64,000 bases of DNA, from NCBI GenBank assembly GCA_015501055.1, contig JADNYV010000008.1, forward strand, positions 535,582 through 599,581, read 5' to 3'. This DNA is from Mucidula mucida. Lineage: Eukaryota; Basidiomycota; Agaricomycetes; Agaricales; Physalacriaceae. This document shows, piece by piece, positions 1-11,969 of the stretch (position 1 is the first letter of the stretch; every line of letters starts with the position of its first letter). The notes under the pieces were generated by a model that had not been told where the DNA came from, searched no databases, and worked only from the letters and a program-made list of their open reading frames with translations. The translations under genes were made by a program, and so were the position numbers.

Positions 1-575
1 CGTTCTCCGCGGGCCCTTTTTGAGCACGTAGTTTTTCAAAATCGTTCATCCCCATCAATACGCCAGTTGAGCACGCCAACCTCATTATGGGCTGACCTCC
101 CTGGAGACCGTTAATCAAGGCGCCAACCCATTGCCCGAGACGAGTGCGGGGGCCACGTGTAAACAGGGCTTTCGTCATAGAGCTCTCTTCCGCATCTTTG
201 GTCAGCAAATCATACTTGATGTGCACTGCATGGCGGAAGGCGGTCGACAAGGTGTCAAGCTTGGCAAATGTAAGCGGATGCGAGAGAAACAGTGGCGCAG
301 ATACAGCACTGGCTGCAAGGGGAGTAGGCAGCGGGGATAAGTGAGCTAAATGATGTGATAATGCGCCCTGAATGGTTTCGAAGCCAACCGAAGAGGTTGG
401 TTGTTGGAGATGTGCCAATAGGTTACTATACATACTCGTCATGGTGGGGCCGTCCAGGAAACCAGCAAACCACCAGAAGACGTTGTCGTCGTGGAGGTCA
501 GTGATGACGAGGCGTACTACTCGGAGTGTAACTCCGGGCTGATGGCGATCGGCGACGCGTCTCAAAGACGCGTCT
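1..575 (-). CDS. Unknown protein, C-terminal exon running off the left edge
   Basis: A continuous reverse-strand frame of about 190 codons is open from near 575 to the window edge, with the codon texture of a real exon and no stop. It contains stretches such as DLHDDNVFWWFAGFLDG and an alpha-helical body rich in Leu, Ala and His. Upstream the frame meets TGA near 585, just after a CCTGTAG acceptor, so this exon is probably entered by splicing. Candidate upstream exons lie at about 600-1090 on the same strand, where a hydrophobic segment (FLRLLLPIILVFCFSFLW) is visible, but three frames are open there and I cannot choose between them. I do not recognise the family. The end of the gene lies outside the window. 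Confidence 0.5.
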
Positions 576-1260
576 ACAGGTTGTCCTATTCACCAAGAAC
601 AGACCAAGGCAAGTCTAAATCAGTCGACGGACCTTTGAGATGCGTTCAGTGATCGGGATGATTCGGGAACTGCGTCCAATAGGAATAATGACGAAAGACC
701 AATAATAAGAATAGCGCAAAGGCGGGAGGAGTTTCAAAGCAGCGTGCTGACTTGACTTTGCGTTTGAGTGGGAAAGAGGGTACATACCGAATTGGTATTA
801 GCAGCGTCGCAGCAAGTAAACACTGACAACAAGATCAGTGAAGTACTACATCACCGAAAGCTGATGTTACCTGAACGTTGATGGGTGTCAGGACAAGGGA
901 ACAGGACTGTAACGACGTCTGGTATCGCGCATACCCGGTGGCTGAGAGGCATGGGAAGAAAGCCCTGCACGTGGTCTAGGGACGGACCTTCGACACCAAA
1001 TGATAACCTCGTGGCGCCACAGGAACGAAAAGCAAAAGACGAGGATAATAGGTAGCAGAAGGCGAAGGAATATTCAGCATATACGGGCATTCAAAGGTGC
1101 ATTCCGGGCGTTTAGGACGGACAGAGAAAATGACGGGTGTTATTGATTATGGCGGTGATCGGGGTCTTGTACGGAAGTGTGATGACTCTGTAATAATACT
1201 CTCTTGCTCTGCCCAGCAATGCCATTCTACTAAATCCCTCTCATAATTATCCTGCCGCCC
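576..1260. other. Probable upstream exons of the left-edge gene; divergent promoter region
   Basis: Possible reverse-strand exons lie at 850-1090, followed by a plausible 45-nt intron (GTAACA...TTGTCAG). Their frame is uncertain. The remainder of about 170 nt up to 1260 would be a shared divergent promoter. Nothing else was recognised. Confidence 0.3.
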
Positions 1261-2724
1261 ATGCCATACCAAAATGCCCCCTGGCCAGCCCAGACACCCG
1301 CAGCAGCGCCTGGCTCGTCATCGTCGTTGTCGCCATCCTCGTCATCGTCGTCCCGCCAACGACCACTGAAGCGGCGGCGCAGCTTTGGCATATCCCATGA
1401 GCTCACAAGGCGACAGGTGGTCGATGAGAGTGCAGTTGGTACGCCTTTTTTGCTTTCTTTCGACCGCGTATTGCTTACATCCGCGCAGAGCAAGCAGAAT
1501 ACAACTGTCAGGTCTTCTCCGGCAACGATGTGATAACCTGCTTTCCGACAGAGGATTCGGTCTTTCCCCAGCACCAATGGGCGACTGTCGTCTGTGCGTG
1601 CTCTGTTTCCTGTCGCCGTATTGCTCGCTGAACGGGTATCAATCGCCTACAGGGAATTCTGGTCTGCCTCAATTCACGCAGACTAAATCTGTCAATGTCT
1701 ATCTCTATCGCGCAGACTCGAGGGAACTGCTTCAGTCGTTTCTCAATCAACCGAATCCTTCCAACCAGGCGGGTTCGCTGACATCCCAAGTCGACGACGT
1801 GTGGTTTGGCGACGCCGGCGCCAACTGGAACGGTTCCAACCTCACATATACCTTTTACTGGGTCGTCACTCGAAACGACACTACAGACATCTCCGACGCA
1901 TTCACCCAGTCGCACTTCACTGCCATCCGTGAGTAATCTCCAAAAATATTTTACCCACCGTCATATCTGACTTTTTTTCTTCTCATTTCCCAGAAACGAC
2001 GTACGCGGATTCTGTTCTTTCATCAATGGCCTCGACATCTGCCGCCGGTGCTTCGGCAACATCAAGTCCGTCACCTTCGGCGACAGCGTCTTCAACAACT
2101 GGCACCAATGGCGGTACCTCAGATGGAAACGGAAACGTCCAATCTGGCGGCGACGATTCCGGCTTCCCACATTGGGCCATCGCCGTAATTGTCGTTCTAG
2201 GCTTCCTTGCAATCGCCACATCATGCATACTCGCGTTTTTCATTTTGCGCCGGATACGCCGGCGAAACGCCGAGCTGGATTCCAACAGGAACTCGATGGG
2301 TTCTTCATCCCCGATGATGGCCCATGTGGGAAACGAGCCCGGGTCGCCGCTACTCGCCACTGCAGGTGCAGCTGGCATCGACAGGCACAGTTCCGTCGGT
2401 CATGGTCAGCGTCCACCGAGTATAGTTTCCCCAGATGGCGCCTCGACAGTATCCAGAACTGGAAGTGCAGGTGACACTGGTCCTTTCTCGGGTGCCGACG
2501 CGGCTATAATGGCGGATGCCTTCAGGAAGGCCTTGCGAAAACCCGACTTTGCGGGCGCGACAGTAGAAGAAGGCGACAGTCCGGACACACAACATGAGGG
2601 TGAACTTATAAATCGAGAACTTGCGGATGAAGGACGGGACATACGGAGCGTTAGCTCTTCGAGAGGTGTACGGGTGGAAACATTAAGCGATAGTGGGGAC
2701 ACGATACATGATGATCATCGTTGA
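1261..2724 (+). CDS. Single-pass membrane protein with Ser/Thr-rich stalk
   Basis: Four exons (1261-1438, 1489-1593, 1653-1928, 1994-2724) join in frame to 429 residues. The extracellular part, residues about 60-190, begins EQAEYNCQVFSGND and contains WNSGLPQFTQTKSVNVYLYR, which resembles the beta-rich Kre9/KNH module of fungal wall proteins. This resemblance is inferred and weak. A Ser/Thr/Ala-rich stalk follows, then one transmembrane helix at about 246-270 (WAIAVIVVLGFLAIAT) stopped by RRIRRR, and an acidic cytoplasmic tail of about 155 residues. The layout suggests a plasma-membrane wall sensor or anchor. The N-terminus is doubtful: the modelled start gives a Ser-rich leader, while another frame over 1300-1360 encodes a much better hydrophobic signal (WLVIVVVAILVIVV) but has no ATG. 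Confidence 0.7.
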
Positions 2725-3502
2725 CCTTGCTCTTCTCTTTCTCTTCCCGCATCTTGCGTCTGTCGCTTCTTCCCCTTTTCTTGGTCTGTTTGTCTCATGG
2801 GTTGTTCGTAGATTTCACCTTTCCTTTCCGCATCTCAATTCACCTTCCCATCTTCTGACATTATTACCATACCTATATTGTTAGCTCATGCACTTTGTGT
2901 TTTTATACATTCACCTCCGCCACCCTTGATACCGCCTTCCCTCATCTCACCAATCCCGGCACCTCTTGGCTCCCATTCACTACTTACTCTTGTGCCGTGT
3001 TTATGCCTTTTTCCCCCACTTCGTACCGGACTTTTTGTTTTTAATTCACAAGCCGATTAGTACCTCTTTACTCTCTGTATGTTTTATACGTCGTACGCCG
3101 CTTTCTTCTTCTTACTGTTACACCTCGTCTATCGCAGGCAGCGAAATTGCGTCCACTCCTTTAGCCCTTTCTTTCTTTCTCCACTGATAACAATTGCATC
3201 GTCAGACCTTCGCAATATACCCATAGGTTATGATATCATTGATGAATGTAATGATGCCCGTTGGGTCCTGAGAGCCTTTCACAGGAGGTGTGGCGCGGTT
3301 TGACGGGCTGTCGTCGACCTATGCGTCATGGTTGACGTGCTCCGACGTCCCTGAGCGCCTTCAGATCAGCGCGTCTTGAATAGATGGAAAGGATTTTGGC
3401 GGGGTGGGGGAAGATCTGGTTGCGCTCACTTGCACGACAAATTTTCATGCATCCTGGCAAATTTCACAAGCAAGTTGACTCTATTATTTCTAAGTATGAT
3501 AT
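2725..3502. other. Pyrimidine-rich 3' region, no gene seen
   Basis: The first 450 nt after the membrane-protein stop are strongly C+T-rich on the plus strand, which creates several spurious Ser/Pro/Phe-rich short frames. No conserved protein or RNA gene was recognised. Confidence 0.4.
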
Positions 3503-4805
<1,303 letters not shown>

Positions 4806-5717
4806 TGGTGTAGAGGCTTTGGTTTGAAACGACAAGTTAAGAAGGAATTATGTTGCAAGTCCAAGGACATTTCGACTGGATTATATATCTCGTGCGTATC
4901 CCTTTCTATAAAGGGGGGACGCGTCGTCGTCCACTATTTGTGTGCTCTGATTACTGATATCCCGGAGGCTCTGGAGAATACGTCTCTCGGTTGGGCGGTC
5001 GATCCTCAACGAAGCTGACTGAGCACGTTGATCAGTCAGACTACTCTGATGAGTTGCAAATGGAGTACCAAAACAGGAGAGCTGCATTCGTCTGCTGCAT
5101 AATGGGAGTTGAATGAGAGTTTCAACGCGCTTCGCTGGTGTTACTTGTCAGCTGGCGACGTCTTGGTCGGTCGCCTTATAGCCTCGGTAGGCCTCAGGTT
5201 CAAGTCCTATCAAGTGGAATACGGCAATTTGGATACGTAGTCGCTGGTATTGACTGGTGTACTGTATACCATTATTCAAACTTCATCAAATACCGAGCAC
5301 GTACTGTAAAACTGATTGGTCCTGCAATTTATGGCTCTTAGTAGATATCGAGATGGGCTTCAAGATCTAACAAAGACATTGTTAACGAAAGATTTCACGA
5401 ACATCGGCGTCAAGATTCAACGACGAAAACAGAATAAAACGTCGCGTAATTCGGGCAATGTTGTTATATGCCTCTTGTCGCTCAGCTAAGGTTGTCAAGC
5501 ACACCTTGTTCAAAGCTCGAAGTTCAATCACCCTTGGCCGAGAAGAAAATCGGATGATATGAGACATAGGCGCCTCTAAAGGTAGCTTACAGGACCAAGA
5601 CGGTTCAACATGAGAAGGCATACCATGGCACGTGCTTACCGTGATCGGACGTGATGGATTCACCGTCATCAAATGTGCATACGCGTTCTTCATCTTGAAC
5701 CACCATCCTCTCTTGTA
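4806..5717. other. Intergenic, no convincing gene
   Basis: This is the head-to-head interval between the OYE gene and the DeSI fusion gene, so it should hold both promoters. A B-box-like GGTTCAAGTCC near 5197 prompted a tRNA check, which failed (see the rejected items). A 103-codon reverse frame at 5382-5693 has no recognisable content. Confidence 0.4.
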
Positions 5718-8023
5718 ATGGAACCTGTCAAACTATATGTATACGACCTCAGCAATGGAATGGCGAAGTCACTCTCTCGCCAGCTCACTGGACGGCAGAT
5801 AGACGGTATCTGGTATAGCATGGAATCCTCTCGAACATTCTGCGGTCCCTTACACGACGACAGGCATACCTCAATTGTTGTATACGGAAAAGAGGTCTTC
5901 TATGGCCAGGGAATAGCCGTTACTGCGCCTGGAAGATCTCATGTATGTGCTAGACTACCCAGCAACTTGATCAATATTCACGCAGGATTAGCATGGATCG
6001 CCTCTCCAGATTGTAGATCTCGGAGAAACAGCGATAGACCAGGAAACGTTCCTCGAATACATAGAAGAATTGCGTGAGCACTACACTGCTGATAAAGTAG
6101 GCCTCTTGTTTTGTATTTAGAGTCAGACTAACGTTGAAGCAGTACCATTTACTAGGTCTTTCACATCTCAAGATTATTTCCCGGAGTATCTTACATTTGC
6201 CGCAGACTTCAACTGTAACTCCTTTACGAACGATGTTGCTGGATTTCTTACTGGCAACTCCATCCCAGACTTTATCAAGGGTAGGTTACATCGGTCTTAG
6301 TTCAAACAACTCGTAATGTCTCGCAGATCTACCCACAGACTTCCTTTCTACTCCCTTTGGACAAGCCTTACGACCTACTATAGATTCTATGTACCGACGC
6401 CCATCAACTAATGTGACACCAGCTCGCACACCTATGCCTTCGACGCCGGCACCGAACCCCGAACTGGCAGCCTCTATACTCGAAGCGGTTGCCAGCCAAG
6501 CCCAGCGCTCTACTACCGGACTTTCTGCGACAGAAAGTCTGGCGGCCCCGCTCCATCCTTGCACAAACTCTGCCTCCCTCGCGAATCTCATCCGCACACA
6601 CCGCGCCGTGGTTGCTAACTTCTCGAATGTTGTGACCTGTGGGCCTTGTCGAATGATAGCTCCGGTCTACGAACAGCTAGCAAGGGATAAGGGCGTGAGG
6701 GTTGGGACGAATGGCGTAGGGGCAGTATTCACGAAGATTGACATGAGTACGCCTTCGGGCAATCAACTGGCCTCCCAGTTGGGAGTACGTGTTATGCCCA
6801 CCTTCATGTTTTTCTTGGATGGTAAAAAGGCGAGTCTCGGTGCACTTGCCTTTTCCCGGAGTGTTGACTATCGTATAGGTGTCCGAAATGAAGGGGCAGA
6901 TCAGAATGAGCTTCGCAGCCAGATAGATTTACTCATTTTCCAGGCTTTCCCACGTGGGCAATATTGTCTTCTACCTCCACATGCGAGCTAACGTCGTCAA
7001 TAGCTCATCCGCACACATCCTTATCGTTGCCGAGCGTTCAAGCGCTGTTACTTAAACCCATTCTTTTTACACAGGTACCAGGACTAGATGCTGTTGCGAA
7101 CAAGCTCGCATCGTTCATTGACGCGGCGACCTGGCCGACCTCAGCTGAACTGACGCAATCACAAGTAAAGACCGCTCTAAAAGGCACGATTGTACCGTAT
7201 CTGAAATCGCGGACGCCACAAACGAATAAGCCGATGCCTACGGCTACCCCGGCCATACTTAGCTCATGGTCTAGTCTCACTTCAGTTTTGGCGAGCATAC
7301 TACCACCCGAGTCTATATTCCCCTTGGTGGATATGTGGCGTCTCGGCTTTCTCGATTCCGCTGTTGGCACGTGGTCTGCCTCGAACGTCTCTGTTACCAA
7401 TGAGCCTATTACGGTATTTTTATTCAAGGCAACGAGCTCTTCACCCCGAAATTACACGCTTACGCTAGTACGCCTACTAGCCAATGCGTTATCAACACCG
7501 ATGCTTGCGCAGAGTATCATTCGTGGTAGCAGCAAGCAGAGCTTCACATCCTTCCTGATACCGACGCTCTTGCATGATGATCCCACTGTGCGAACCTCCG
7601 CTGCGAGTCTTGCGTTCAATGCCGCTGCCTTTATTCAAGCAGGACGCGCAGAGAAGATCCGGAATGGAGGTCGTGCGACCGCGGAGTACGAAGATGAGGA
7701 TTGGGAGGTAGAGATGGTCAGTGCCATTCTAGAGGCCTTGGATCGCGAAAAGGACAGTGAAGACGTCGGTAAGCGAAACTGCTTCGACGTGTGTCATGTA
7801 TGGTGCTCATCAAATCATAGTCCATCGCCTAACGGCCTCGCTGGCTTGTCTTTTGAGAGTTTCGCCCTTTTATGAGACGCAGCTCTCTTCGCTACTGGAG
7901 GTGTTGCAGGCACGCAGTGTTCTTCAAGGCAAATTAGTGAAAGGAGGTTGTGGTGCTGATGGCGTGAAGAAGGCGGAGGTGAGGAAGCTTGTCGAGGAGG
8001 TTGCCTTGAAGCTCTGTCCGTGA
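5718..8023 (+). CDS. DeSI/PPPDE peptidase - thioredoxin - PUL domain fusion
   Basis: Three domains are joined in one protein of roughly 640 residues. The PPPDE (DeSI-type deubiquitinase/deSUMOylase) domain runs from MEPVKLYVYDLSNG through the catalytic His (HTSIVVYGKEVFYG) to the catalytic Cys (DFNCNSFTND). A linker rich in Pro/Thr leads to a thioredoxin fold with an intact redox motif (TCGPCRM) and cis-proline (RVMPTFMFFLDGK). The C-terminal half is a helical-repeat PUL domain, which in PLAA/Doa1 binds Cdc48/p97. The combination implies a ubiquitin- or SUMO-like peptidase acting near Cdc48, possibly redox-tuned; that function is inference. The start is the ATG at 5718. About seven short introns splice in frame, one with GC-AG ends (6830-6878). 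No frame damage was found. Confidence 0.88.
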
Positions 8024-8378
8024 TAGATTATCATAAATGAGTGCTCAGTAAAGGGCTTAATGTATACTCGAGTACATATCTAGATATCAATAATGTTCAT
8101 TCGTCTAGTGTGTCGATATTTGAGCAACAAGGGTGTTCACGTCGACACTGAGCAGGATGAAATGTGTACACTTGAGAATCTTTCGTAGTCAGACGAAAGA
8201 TGAAAAGAATTAATGCATACGAACACATCAATGTCTATTCATCTTGTGTGCATGCAATGGTTCTTGTCTGAGGCCTTGATTTTCGAATATGTCGTGTTCA
8301 CCTCGAAAATCTACGAGAGTTTATAATGCGAGTTTAAAGTAAGTACAGCTACAGATATATACAGACCGCGAAAGAAGC
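8024..8378. other. Convergent 3' region
   Basis: This A+T-rich spacer lies between two convergent genes (DeSI fusion and C2H2 protein). No coding or structured element was recognised. Confidence 0.4.
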
Positions 8379-9275
8379 CTATTCATAGCTAGTATATATG
8401 GTTCGGGGAGGGACGCGGGGGTAATCTAGCGTACACGCGTTGTAACTCCTCTTCAAAGTTGAATTTGGGGAAGTCCCAAGAGCTGGACACTCGGGCGTGG
8501 AAGTGGTGACCTCCGACGACCAATCAAACTGGAACTGGGCGTCCATATTCGCTCGCCTGGCGGGTTCCGCAACAAGAGTATCCATGCCTGGAGCAAGAGG
8601 TTTGACAGCGAGATCGGTGAGCTCCTCGATGAAATGCTCGATGCGTGAAGAGATCTGCTTGAGTTTGTCGAGCCGGGAAGTGATATGGCTAGCGACCAAT
8701 GCTTCACTAGAACTGGAGGATGACATCGAACGCGCGGAGGAGGTGGCATTCGAGGATGATGTCGATGAAGTCGAAGAGACGGTTCTTTCTTATCTTTGAC
8801 GTAGAGAGCAGCAGCGCGTTCACGCTTCTCGTAGCCATGCTTGCGTTGACGATGGCGGATTCGCGACGATTGGCTAGATAAAACGAGCGGGCAGTGTTCG
8901 CAAGGCCAGGTAGTCTTCTCATGCCTGCAATCGTTGGTTAAATACTCATTCAATATTAGTGAAGCACTCACTTCGATTTAATATGGGCTGTCAAGTTTGC
9001 GACTGCCGGCTAGACACAGTACAACCTTCATACGGGCAGACATAACGCTAGAGCGGTGATTAGGATGAACAAGCAGATTAGAAATGGGCGTACTCTTTGG
9101 TAGTCACATCATGAATGTCCAGGTGGCGTTGAGATCGCGCTGGCGAGAAAAGGTGCGAGGGCAGAAGGAGCAGGTCTGAGCACACAAAAGAAAAGGGAGC
9201 GTTATGTCAGCGAAAGAGAATAGAGACAATAGAGCCCAAAATGGGGAACGGACGGGAGGCGACACTTACAAACAT
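8379..9275 (-). CDS. Three-finger C2H2 zinc-finger protein, frame broken
   Basis: The N-terminus is three consecutive C2H2 fingers: MF-TCSFCPRTFSRQRDLN..HLDIH, then YVCPYEGCTVSSRQS..NLTAHIKSKH, then WPCEHCPLVLSSQSS..RHRQRKH. All zinc ligands are present, with spacings C-x2/4-C-x12-H-x3/4-H. A Ser-rich stretch and a C-terminal helical segment (SRLDKLKQISSRIEHFIEEL) follow; total about 220 residues. ATG at 9275 is followed after two codons by an intron. The reading frame has to shift by one base near 9127, 9090, 9000 and 8786 to keep this alignment, and each shift fits one lost base. It is either an uncorrected sequence or a decayed gene. The likely role is DNA binding; target unknown. Confidence 0.7.
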
Positions 9276-10127
9276 TGTCTATAGCAACAAGAGGGAGGGC
9301 GGGAGGCGGTAGACGCGTTTCGATAGACGGTCAAAGATGTGGGAGTTGGGGAAATCATGGCTGCTTGACTGCCTTTTTATATGGGTCGAATTCTCAGAGT
9401 TCAATAGATCAATTGGTTTGGATTCTTCCCGCATAAGTCTAGTGTTTGGCGCGTATTTGTCGAGTGGCGAAAGCAATCGTGTTTATTGCCCACTTTGGTA
9501 GGCCTTGAGGTGGTCCTTTGTTCAAGGGTCGAGGCTGTTTGATGTCATTGGTATGGCATACGGATATGGGAATTTCTGGCTGGTCTAATAGCAAGTCATC
9601 CTGGTTACAATAAGTGGGTAGCGGCCAGATAGGACTTGAATAGAGAGTTCAATGCAAACATATCCGTTTGTCCGAAGTGCAAAAAGCCAGTTCGAAATTC
9701 AAAGATAAATTTCAAGGCGCGTCTAGAGCTGTCATAAGGGCACTGAAATCACGGAAAATGAAGCTAGGCGCGACTTACATTCATGAACTTCCGTTGGGAA
9801 ATTGCAATTTGTAGATGTGAATGAACCATCCAAACTGATTCCACGGGAATTCATGAGAGGCAAAAATTAGTCTGCAGTAGTGCTCGAGCAAGCTATATAA
9901 AGCGCTGCAAGTTTAGAATGTTCACAATCCCAGAACGGAGTCCTTCGGGTGAAGAAGTTCAAGTTTTGCGCGCGTGACCGAAATCCAGGAGACCCGGAAC
10001 AGTTCGGCCTGCTCCGAGTACTGCCTATTGCAGTGCCCGACTCAGATTCTGCCATCCCCGACCACGAAATCACGACGCCTGCTCGATAATCCGCCGCACG
10101 GACCCCGCGCATCTGCGGGGCTGAGAT
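9276..10127. other. Divergent intergenic region
   Basis: This interval lies between the C2H2 gene (leftward) and the mitochondrial carrier (rightward). It must hold both promoters, and no clear TATA box was assigned. The short frames here have no recognisable content. Confidence 0.4.
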
Positions 10128-11363
10128 ATGTCGTCAGGCCAGCCAAAATGGACCGCACATAGCATGATCGGTAAGCCCCCTGCGCAATATCTGGCTCACC
10201 ATCGTCTGACTTGTTCCAGCCGGCGCTGGGGGCGGGCTCGTAGCCAGCGTGGCGACCTGCCCGCTCGACGTTATCAAGACCAAGCTGCAGGCGCAGAGAG
10301 CAGTCCCGGGGCAGCTAGGGTACCACGGCATCTATGGTGCGTTCGGCATCGCCTGGAGCTGGGGCGCAGAATTGACGGGCGAACAGCGACGGTGAGGTCC
10401 GTATGGCTGCACGATGGTGTGCGCGGCTTTTATCGCGGTCTGGGTCCGACGATTCTGGGGTACCTCCCGACGTGGGCAATTTATTTTGCGGTGTACGATG
10501 GGATTAAGACTGCTTTTGGGGAGGCGCCGCTAGGCGCGTTGGCGACGACGCAAGAGGACCGGCTCTACCCAGCTGCTCAGCCAAAGGGGTACCAGCCCGT
10601 CATGCGCGAGCATCCGTGGTCGCTACATATTCTGTCAGCCATGTCCGCCGGCGCCGCCAGTACCATCTGCACCAATCCCCTCTGGGTCATCAAAACGCGG
10701 TTTATGGTACGTCACGTTGGTAAGCTTTGGGGATTGGCTCATTGATCCTCCAACTAGACCCAATCCCGAGAGGAATCCGATACAAACATACAGTTGATGC
10801 TGCTCTCACCATTTATCGTACGGAAGGCTTGCCTGCTTTTTATCGCGGACTTGTACCCAGCCTGCTTGGAATCGCGCATGTTGCCGTCCAATTCCCACTC
10901 TATGAACAGCTTAAGATCTGGGCTCGTAAGTGCCTTCTACTTGTGTTGATATGCATTTTCTGATAGGAGCTTCAAGAGGACGGTCGTGAAGAACCGCTCT
11001 CAAGCAAAGTCATTCTTCTTTGCTCAGCAGTGGCCAAAATGACTGCGTCCGTCGCGACATACCCGCACGAGGTCGTGCGCACGCGTCTACAGACACAACG
11101 ACGCCCTCTCGCCGATGACTATTCGTCAGACGGAATGCTCAAGACATATAGAGGCGGTATCATATACACCACTAAGAAGTTAATACGGAAAGAAGGGTGG
11201 ACTGGCCTGTACAAGGGATTGTCTGTTAATCTTATTCGCACCGTGCCCAATAGTGCTGTGACCATGCTCACGTACGTGTCTCTCGTGCTGCGATTTGCTC
11301 TGACTGACCTATCGTTGTAGGTATGAATTGTTGATGAGACATTTATCTTCACGGACGTCCTAA
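10128..11363 (+). CDS. Mitochondrial carrier (SLC25), NAD+/nucleotide transporter type
   Basis: Three carrier repeats are visible, each with the PX[DE]XX[KR]X[KR] signature: CPLDVIKTKLQAQ, NPLWVIKTRFM and YPHEVVRTRLQTQ. Repeat-specific motifs (GFYRGLGPTILGYLPTWAIYF, FYRGLVPSLLGIAHVAVQFP, GLYKGLSVNLIRTVPNSAV) match the fungal inner-membrane NAD+ carrier subgroup (Yia6/Yea6) better than other subgroups, from memory. That makes import of NAD+ or a related nucleotide into mitochondria the best guess. The start MSSGQPKW is at 10128; several short introns are present. The frame has to gain one base near 10775 (GAGGAA before ATCCG) and one at the donor near 10926. Both changes restore conserved sequence. 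Confidence 0.83.
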
Positions 11364-11969
11364 GATATGCTATACGTGTGCTTTGGTCTACAGACCTGAC
11401 TTATATGTGTATCCATACATTCTGCTCGTTTTCATGGTTTCACTTTGTGTTATATACAATCATCGACTGATAATTACATTCTGTAGACAATAGTAGCTTT
11501 TTTGAGATTGATGGACGTGTCGAACGCGTCGACTTCGATTTAGCGTAACGGGAGAAGACTTTGAATGCTGGGCAGAATGGTGGTCCATGGGGTATGTAGC
11601 GACTCGGGATGATAGTGAGCTTGCCGACTCGGGTCATTCTAATTCGAGGAGAGCATCAAGTGAGACCAAGGGCCGAGTAAGACATTGACTTCTTTCACAT
11701 CGTCAATATCTGCGCGTTATTGCCGCTACAAACGCGAGTTCCGTGCTGCTTTCGGTGTCGTCTTGTGCAGTGCTAGTAAATGATGCTGATGCTGTAGCTC
11801 TTTATCACAAGCTGCAAACCGGTTCCTGCCGAATCCGGAGCCGGACGTCCTTTTAAATGCGGGGAAGCGAGCCTAACATCGATGCAATTCGCCTCCTAGG
11901 GTCCAGCTTATTCCGCACCATCCATAACGACGCCAGAAAAGGCGCCCCGAGTCCCCAGCGTCAAATTTC
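11364..11969. other. Intergenic, promoter of carnitine acetyltransferase
   Basis: No gene was recognised. The last 150 nt before 11970 are G+C-rich and are the expected promoter of the acetyltransferase gene. Confidence 0.35.

Noticed and set aside
2730..3190. Overlapping plus-strand frames rich in Ser, Pro and Phe
   Set aside because: They arise from a pyrimidine-rich 3' region; there is no conserved content and frames overlap each other.
5136..5214. tRNA-like segment with B-box GGTTCAAGTCC and matching acceptor ends (TTACTTG/CAAGTGG)
   Set aside because: The acceptor stem pairs only with two wobbles, the T stem has mismatches, and no proper anticodon stem-loop can be drawn. Not enough to call a tRNA.
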